A stretch of DNA of 20,618 bases from Clostridium sp. (GTDB lineage: Bacteria > Bacillota_A > Clostridia > Lachnospirales > Lachnospiraceae). Position numbers and translations under genes: made by a program. The stretch covers positions 1 to 20,618 of the forward strand of contig JAMPAW010000057.1 of the NCBI GenBank assembly GCA_023666975.1. Direction: 5' to 3'. Below the pieces are notes generated by a model. That model was given only the letters and a program-made list of their open reading frames with translations, was not told the DNA's origin and searched no databases. Of this stretch, positions 16,471 to 20,618 are shown one piece after another. The first letter of the stretch is position 1, and every line of letters starts with the position of its first letter.

Positions 16471-17352
16471 TCAGTTATCCATTGATACAGTCATGATTCC
16501 CCATCGTCCATACTCTTCTAAAATCATATCTGCACCAATGTCATCCGTATTAAAACAACCATATCCATCTTTTGTGTCAATACGAATAATTATCTCTTCT
16601 ACTTTTTCCTTCAGATACCTCTCTTCCAACTCCCGGACGTGTTTTCTTTTTTCCACCTTGAGAATATCTTTGTTCAAAATAACAAAACAATTTTTTGTAG
16701 AAAAATAAACGGTATACTTCATACCAATATTAACAATTCCATGCATAACCCCAATCACGGAACCCTGCATAAAATCTGCATTGATTTCAGCCTCATCATA
16801 ACCAAGCCCGCTAATCCACTGCCGCAAACGTCTGACAGAAACTTTTCGCAATGTACTTATCAGACTTCCACCTAACGCGATTGTAACGGCAAGCCAGAAA
16901 AGATAAAGAAAAATGACCGGTATTCCGTCATACTGCTTCCACATCGCAAAACACACAAACAGCAAAACCACATAGAGGACACCATACACCATAATCTCGG
17001 ACTCAATGAAATACCTCCTGCACAGATGAAACATATCCCGCCGGCGTTTAAGCTCCTCCCTGCCTGCTCTCCGCCGCTTTTCCATTTTTTTCCTGTTTTT
17101 TCTCCGCTCTGCCATCTGCCTTTCGCTTTCTGGCGCTGTACTGCGTTTTATCTGAATCAGCCCATATGCTCCAAACGACATAACCAATAAAATCGCCACG
17201 GAATACAACAAACCGTCTCCCCAGTCGAAATTCCCGCCACCTGCCTGATAGCTCTCTATTCTCCATACAATAAAAATACAAATCAGCACGCAGCAGGAAA
17301 CTACCAGCCCTATATTTTTCCTCTTCTGCTTATCCTGTTCTTTTCTGTTCAA
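16471..17352 (-). CDS. Four-TM membrane protein of unknown function
   Basis: 293 residues from a TTG at 17352 with GGAGG six bases upstream. Hydrophobic spans lie at about 14-32, 46-66, 120-138 and 142-162. Between spans 2 and 3 is a very basic loop (about 68-112, many Arg and Lys), which should be cytoplasmic, and the C-terminal 130 residues form a soluble domain with alternating strands and helices, ending WGIMTVSMDN. No family was recognised. Pairs of residues such as IVVNIGMKYTVYFSTKNCFVIL suggest a folded domain. It lies between the flavin-reductase gene and the ABC operon on the same strand; a shared role is not evident. Confidence 0.75.
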   Translation of the reverse strand: MNRKEQDKQKRKNIGLVVSCCVLICIFIVWRIESYQAGGGNFDWGDGLLYSVAILLVMSFGAYGLIQIKRSTAPESERQMAERRKNRKKMEKRRRAGREELKRRRDMFHLCRRYFIESEIMVYGVLYVVLLFVCFAMWKQYDGIPVIFLYLFWLAVTIALGGSLISTLRKVSVRRLRQWISGLGYDEAEINADFMQGSVIGVMHGIVNIGMKYTVYFSTKNCFVILNKDILKVEKRKHVRELEERYLKEKVEEIIIRIDTKDGYGCFNTDDIGADMILEEYGRWGIMTVSMDN

Positions 17353-17458
17353 ACCGCTCCTCCATTTATACTTCCGGTGTTATTCCCTGACCTCCGGACA
17401 TTCTATCACACAATCCAGATATATCTGCAACATGCAGTCTGACCGTTTTTTATCTTTT

Positions 17459-18058
17459 CTAAATTTCTTTGGCATCCGCCAAATTTTGCATTGGTTCTCC
17501 CCATTTTCCGAGATATCTTCCATCAATGGAGGAATATGTATTCTCGCCCGGAGCTAATACCGGAGCAGCCTGCATCAATCTCTCTGTAAAGGGAACTGCC
17601 ATATCCAGCAGTTTCTCATCTTTCATGACATTACGGATTAAACAGAGAAAAATATCGGAGCCATCTCCCATAGGGATTTCTTTCTTCACTTCCAGTTCAA
17701 AGCTAACCGGGCTTTCTGCAATGGTCGGCACATCCAGCACTTGTCCCCACTCTACAGTCGGCATGCGCTTCATCTTATCCGGTGTAGTTCTGCCATAGGT
17801 ACAGCCATAATAATCTGCCAAAGGCAGCAGCGGTTCCGATACGAGGTTCGCCGAAAACACACCATTTTTGCGTATCAAATCCTTAGTCTGCTTTTCCTCG
17901 CCTATGCAAGCCATCACCCCGAACCCTTCTGCCATATGGCAATATCCAAACCAACTAAAAAGCCCGAAATGGGGCTGCCCGTCTTCCTGTTTTGTGCCAT
18001 AAAGAAATAACGCCTGCGGGCAGTAATCATTGCTGATTTTCGTTGTTATTTTTGCCAT
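17459..18058 (-). CDS. Flavin reductase-like, FMN-binding split-barrel protein
   Basis: 199 residues, the usual size of the family. It has the layout of flavin-reductase-like proteins: an opening beta strand with QALFLYGT, a core FGYCHMAEGFGVMACIG, the segment RKNGVFSANLVSEPLLPLADYYG, and a C-terminal extension. Such proteins bind FMN and either reduce flavin for a partner enzyme or act as small oxidoreductases in the cytoplasm. AGGGGA stands before the ATG. It is the last gene after the HEPN gene, 57 bp apart, but no functional tie is evident. The oxidative-stress genes further upstream could suggest redox duty, which is a guess. Confidence 0.82.
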   Translation of the reverse strand: MAKITTKISNDYCPQALFLYGTKQEDGQPHFGLFSWFGYCHMAEGFGVMACIGEEKQTKDLIRKNGVFSANLVSEPLLPLADYYGCTYGRTTPDKMKRMPTVEWGQVLDVPTIAESPVSFELEVKKEIPMGDGSDIFLCLIRNVMKDEKLLDMAVPFTERLMQAAPVLAPGENTYSSIDGRYLGKWGEPMQNLADAKEI

Positions 18059-18115
18059 CGTTTATCCCCTTTCTATGCGCTCTCCTCCGAATTTCTTTTA
18101 AGCTCGGCAGCAACA

Positions 18116-18517
18116 TCATGAATCAATATTTTCTTTTAAATATTGCTCTACCTTGTTACAAAACAAATTCGCATTTTCTATTTGTCTTTCGGTTTCTGCT
18201 CTGCTGGCAATATAAAAATCATCATAGTCTGATTTTTCCCTCAAATATGAAGCTTCTTTAATTATTTTAGATAACGCACGATCTAGTTCCTGCGTTTTTA
18301 AATAATTCTGCGTAAAATATGCAATAACACCTGAATGTTTTGAAGAATCAAAACCGTCCAAAATATTAACTGCTCTCATTGCATGAAAAATAGCATAATA
18401 GGATCGGTTCAATGCCGTTTTCCACTGTCCTATTCTCAAATTTTCCTCAGCAGCATGCAGCATTTCCTGTGCTCGCTCCAAACGATAATCTGCCAATTCT
18501 CTTAAACTGCCCTCCAA
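18116..18517 (-). CDS. HEPN domain protein, toxin partner of the MNT gene
   Basis: 133 residues from a TTG at 18517, with AAGGAGG ten bases upstream. The domain is all-alpha and has the HEPN signature RSYYAIFH (Arg38 to His45, RX6H). HEPN proteins paired with minimal nucleotidyltransferases are known toxin-antitoxin systems, in which the HEPN part cuts RNA. The start overlaps the end of the MNT gene by 16 bp, so expression is coupled. In the HepT/MntA type the antitoxin adds AMP to a tyrosine just after the histidine (RX4HXY); that tyrosine is missing at this position, so this member may be controlled differently. It could also be a non-toxic HEPN protein. Confidence 0.82.
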   Translation of the reverse strand: MEGSLRELADYRLERAQEMLHAAEENLRIGQWKTALNRSYYAIFHAMRAVNILDGFDSSKHSGVIAYFTQNYLKTQELDRALSKIIKEASYLREKSDYDDFYIASRAETERQIENANLFCNKVEQYLKENIDS

Positions 18518-18831
18518 AGCATGACCCCCTCCTTGCGTATATTCCTGTAAAATGGCAATATATCATTCCACTTCTCAAACTGCTCCTTTGCAATATCCAC
18601 TATTGATAATACACAGTCATGACTAAAATCAAATTCTGCACTCCAGTCAATGAGCAATCTCTTTTCATCATCTTTCATCTCAGAATACAAAATCAGGGCA
18701 ATATCAATATCACTTTCCATACTTTGCTCTCCTCTTGCCATAGAACCGTATAGAATAATCTGATCTATATTTCCTTGAAATATTTCCAAAACCCCTCTTA
18801 CAACATCATTTTCAATATCCTTTTCTATCAC
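18502..18831 (-). CDS. Minimal nucleotidyltransferase (MNT), antitoxin partner of HEPN
   Basis: 109 residues from the GTG at 18831, which has AGGAGG nine bases before it; an in-frame ATG at 18861 lacks such a site and would add ten residues. The nucleotidyltransferase core is visible as LYGSMARGEQ followed by SDIDIAL, i.e. the GS-x-SDxD metal and nucleotide pocket. Length is normal for MNT antitoxins. Its last bases overlap the HEPN start, a standard toxin-antitoxin layout. The protein probably neutralises the HEPN toxin by direct contact or nucleotide transfer. The first ten codons of the longer frame have a near copy at 19749-19768. Confidence 0.85.
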   Translation of the reverse strand: MIEKDIENDVVRGVLEIFQGNIDQIILYGSMARGEQSMESDIDIALILYSEMKDDEKRLLIDWSAEFDFSHDCVLSIVDIAKEQFEKWNDILPFYRNIRKEGVMLWRAV

Positions 18832-18995
18832 TTCAGTTTTCCTCCTGCTCTCGAAGCGCATTTCTTAGTTAGTCTTACTTTCCTTGCAACTACTCTTCAT
18901 TTCAATTTTGCAACCATCCCCACAAATCTGAATTGATGAGATTTTCCAAACATTCCGATTGCTATTTCCATACTCGTATAAATATTTTAACCATA

Positions 18996-19622
18996 TCATT
19001 CTTCCCTGCCTTCCTCTGACAGTTTTTCGGTTGTATACATCGAATAACCCTCATAAAAATAACTGTTATCGATGCCTTTCATATAAACTTCCCTATCCTC
19101 TATTTTATCTGTCAATGCCTCTCTTAATAAACATTTTATTTCAATATCCTTAATCGGACTTCTCTCCATCGCCAGCAAATAATCATTTTTGTCAATCCTG
19201 CTCCAGTCTACCACCATATTAAGCTCTTTCCTTAAAATCATATCTAACCAAATTCTTATGCTTCGACCATTTCCCTCACGGAACGGATGAGCAATATTCA
19301 TCTCAACATATTTCTCGACAATTTCGTCAAACGTTGACTGGGGCATTTTCTCAATATTTTCAAGTGCAGCATGTAAATACATGACAGGCGCAAATCTGAA
19401 ATTCCCCTTTGACAAATTAACTTCTCTTACCTTGCCCGCAAAATCATAAATTTCTTCAAAGAGAAATTGGTGAATTTTTAATAAACTCTCTAGCGTACCT
19501 GCTTTCAAGGTATACAGATAGCCATTTTCAAAAAGTAACAGTGCCTTTTTCTTACTTATTTTTTCCTCTTCACGGGCAAGTTCTGCCGGATTTGTTATGT
19601 TAAGCCTATTCTCAAGAATCAT
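18996..19622 (-). CDS. Fic family protein (AMP transferase) with C-terminal inhibitory motif
   Basis: Numbered in the longer frame (215 residues from TTG 19643), the active motif is HPFREGNGR (His119-Arg127). The likely start is the ATG at 19622 (208 residues), which opens MILENRLNITNPAELA as in typical members. Fic proteins move AMP from ATP to hydroxyl groups of target proteins; some are toxins, some act on gyrase or topoisomerase IV. Near the C-terminus SYFYEG (Ser194, Glu198) matches the S/TxxxEG inhibitory motif of class III Fic proteins, so it may carry its own antitoxin element and need no partner gene. It lies 134 bp upstream of the MNT gene on the same strand. Targets unknown. Confidence 0.88.
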   Translation of the reverse strand: MILENRLNITNPAELAREEEKISKKKALLLFENGYLYTLKAGTLESLLKIHQFLFEEIYDFAGKVREVNLSKGNFRFAPVMYLHAALENIEKMPQSTFDEIVEKYVEMNIAHPFREGNGRSIRIWLDMILRKELNMVVDWSRIDKNDYLLAMERSPIKDIEIKCLLREALTDKIEDREVYMKGIDNSYFYEGYSMYTTEKLSEEGREE

Positions 19623-19718
19623 GACCATCTTTCCTTTCCCCAAAATGCTATTTAAGCGATATATTTTCCATGAAATGATACCTTAACTTTTTTCATCATC
19701 ATCCCTCATGAATGTTTT

Positions 19719-19768
19719 TCTCTTAAACTGCCCTCCAAAGCCTGACCCCTCCTGCTCTCGAAGCACAT
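19719..19768 (-). pseudogene. 50-bp scar of a second MNT/HEPN copy
   Basis: On the minus strand 19768-19749 is nearly identical to the first 20 bases of the longer MNT frame (18861-18842). From 19748 to 19719 it matches the MNT end and HEPN start (18527-18498 area), including the TTG start and MEGSLRE codons. The join falls in GGAGG, present at both ends in the intact copy, as expected for a deletion by short homology. The rest of HEPN is missing. Confidence 0.75.
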
Positions 19769-19773
19769 TTTTC

Positions 19774-19779
19774 ATTATA
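19774..19779 (-). promoter_or_regulatory. -10 box upstream of the scar and the Fic gene
   Basis: A perfect TATAAT is read on the minus strand. No -35 with good spacing is obvious (a TTGTTT lies 19 nt upstream). Transcription would begin near 19767, the first bases of the scar, and reach the Fic gene with a leader of about 145 nt. Confidence 0.4.
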
Positions 19780-19858
19780 ATATCATATAACAGAAAGAAA
19801 ACAAAGTACATACTTCTTCCTGAGTTCCCGCATATTTACCCTTGCGCACTCCATCTAT

Positions 19859-20299
19859 TCAAGACTTCTGAAACATACCCAGCACTTTATAAAGCAGCGT
19901 ATAAAGCTGTGCCGCCTCCTCTGTGTCAAGTTTTACACAACCGGCAACCTTTTGTGGAATATCTTTTGCCTTCTCTTTCAATGCCTCGCCTTCCTCCGTA
20001 ATCTCAACCATTAACACACGCTCGTCCTCCGTACTGCGGTAGCGTTTCACATAGCCTTTTGCTTCCAGGCTTTTCAGCACGGGAGTCAGGGTACCCGAAT
20101 CGAGGAACAGCTTTTTTCCAAGATCTTTTACTGTTATCTTCTTTTCTTCCCAGAATACCATCATAGCGATATACTGCGTGTAAGTGATGCCAAGCTCGTC
20201 CAAATACGGCCGATACTGCTTAATCACTTCACGGGAAGCCGCATACAGCGGAAAACATAGCTGGTTTTTCAGTTTTAATGCTTCATCATTATCGTTCAT
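19859..20299 (-). CDS. OhrR-like MarR family organic-peroxide sensor
   Basis: 146 residues from the ATG at 20299; AAAGGA stands upstream, and the frame is open to 20365 without a better site. In this numbering Cys15 lies in NQLCFPLYAASREV, the place and context of the peroxide-sensing cysteine of OhrR proteins. The winged helix (about 60-110) contains DLGKKLFLDSGTLTPVLKSLE, and the wing DERVLMVEITEEG. OhrR represses peroxide-defence genes until its cysteine is oxidised. A glutathione peroxidase gene lies directly upstream on the same strand, so enzyme and sensor probably form one operon. No second cysteine of the two-Cys type can be stated with confidence. Confidence 0.88.
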   Translation of the reverse strand: MNDNDEALKLKNQLCFPLYAASREVIKQYRPYLDELGITYTQYIAMMVFWEEKKITVKDLGKKLFLDSGTLTPVLKSLEAKGYVKRYRSTEDERVLMVEITEEGEALKEKAKDIPQKVAGCVKLDTEEAAQLYTLLYKVLGMFQKS

Positions 20300-20347
20300 T
20301 CGTTTTTTTATCCTTTCTACGATTGCTTTCGCACAATATCTTACTGC

Positions 20348-20376
20348 AATATTCATCGCTATCACATCATTGTGAA
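20348..20376 (-). promoter_or_regulatory. Possible internal promoter before the OhrR-like gene
   Basis: TTCACA (20376-20371) and AATATT (20353-20348) are 17 nt apart on the minus strand. Weak -10 box, so tentative. The nearby inverted AATAT / ATATT pair could be part of an operator. Confidence 0.3.
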
Positions 20377-20398
20377 TTGGATTTTATCTTCTATCCCA

Positions 20399-20618
20399 TC
20401 ACAGGCACTCCTTTATCTTTTCTTTCAAATTCTTCATATCGGTAGGCTCAAATCGGGCAACGATATTTCCCTCACCGTCAATCAGGAATTTTGTAAAATT
20501 CCATTTGATGTTCCCATTGTTCTTATAGTCCTTATCCATCTTTTTTGCAACACCGTTCATCATAATTCCCATGGGACTTTTTCCAAAACCTTCAAAGGTG
20601 GTGTTTTCCGTAAGCCAT
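20399..20618 (-). CDS. Glutathione peroxidase family protein, N-terminus beyond the window
   Basis: The frame enters from the right edge and ends with TGA at 20401-20399, so 72 codons are visible. The C-terminal motif [10 protein letters not shown], with Trp and Asn of the catalytic tetrad (20501-20503 encodes the Trp), is diagnostic of glutathione peroxidases, and [10 protein letters not shown] and NIVARFEPT also fit. Bacterial members usually use cysteine and thioredoxin to reduce hydroperoxides. The catalytic Cys/Sec region is outside the window. The OhrR-like sensor follows after 99 bp on the same strand. Confidence 0.88.
   Translation of the reverse strand, partial: WLTENTTFEGFGKSPMGIMMNGVAKKMDKDYKNNGNIKWNFTKFLIDGEGNIVARFEPTDMKNLKEKIKECL

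Noticed and set aside
19644..19720. Separate small antitoxin gene for the Fic protein
   Set aside because: Only very short frames (at most about 10 codons) exist between the scar and the Fic gene, and the Fic protein has its own inhibitory motif.

Overview
The window looks like the chromosome of a gut-type, low-to-mid G+C Firmicute, most likely a Lachnospiraceae (clostridial) species. The grounds are strong AGGAGG-type ribosome binding sites, sigma-A promoters, some GTG/TTG starts, a LytTR two-component pair, InlB-type surface repeats with a basic C-terminal domain, and hybrid kinases next to solute-binding lipoproteins. The genus call is inference. No rRNA, tRNA, CRISPR array, integrase or insertion sequence was seen. 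All but one of the recognised genes lie on the minus strand. No gene-free stretch exceeds about 300 bases.

Layout, left to right. (1) 1-3280: a solute-binding lipoprotein, cut by the window edge, lies downstream of a hybrid sensor kinase/receiver; together they look like a nutrient-sensing module. (2) 3383-4774: a MATE efflux pump whose strong promoter is followed at once by a terminator-like hairpin. (3) 4996-7020: an AraC-type regulator and an FrsA-like alpha/beta hydrolase. (4) 7220-9270: a LytTR response regulator and a GHKL sensor kinase with overlapping genes, divergent from (5) 9464-12637, a 1057-residue secreted protein with three 78-residue InlB-type repeats. Two direct repeats that resemble LytTR boxes lie between the two divergent units and suit control of both, as in agr loci. 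(6) 12762-16216: an ABC exporter (ATPase plus 8-TM FtsX-type permease with unusual aromatic-striped helices), behind a structured 190-nt leader. (7) 16471-18058: a four-TM membrane protein of unknown role and a flavin-reductase-like protein. (8) 18116-19768: a HEPN/MNT toxin-antitoxin pair, a Fic protein carrying its own inhibitory motif, and a 50-bp scar of a second MNT/HEPN copy; this stretch is visibly richer in A+T. (9) 19859-20618: an OhrR-like peroxide sensor downstream of a glutathione peroxidase that runs off the right edge.

The points most worth following are the agr-like intergenic region with its large secreted protein, the leader of the ABC exporter, the start-proximal terminator of the MATE gene, and the Fic plus MNT/HEPN stack with its deletion scar. 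Alternative start codons are proposed for several genes from their ribosome binding sites and are given in the entries.
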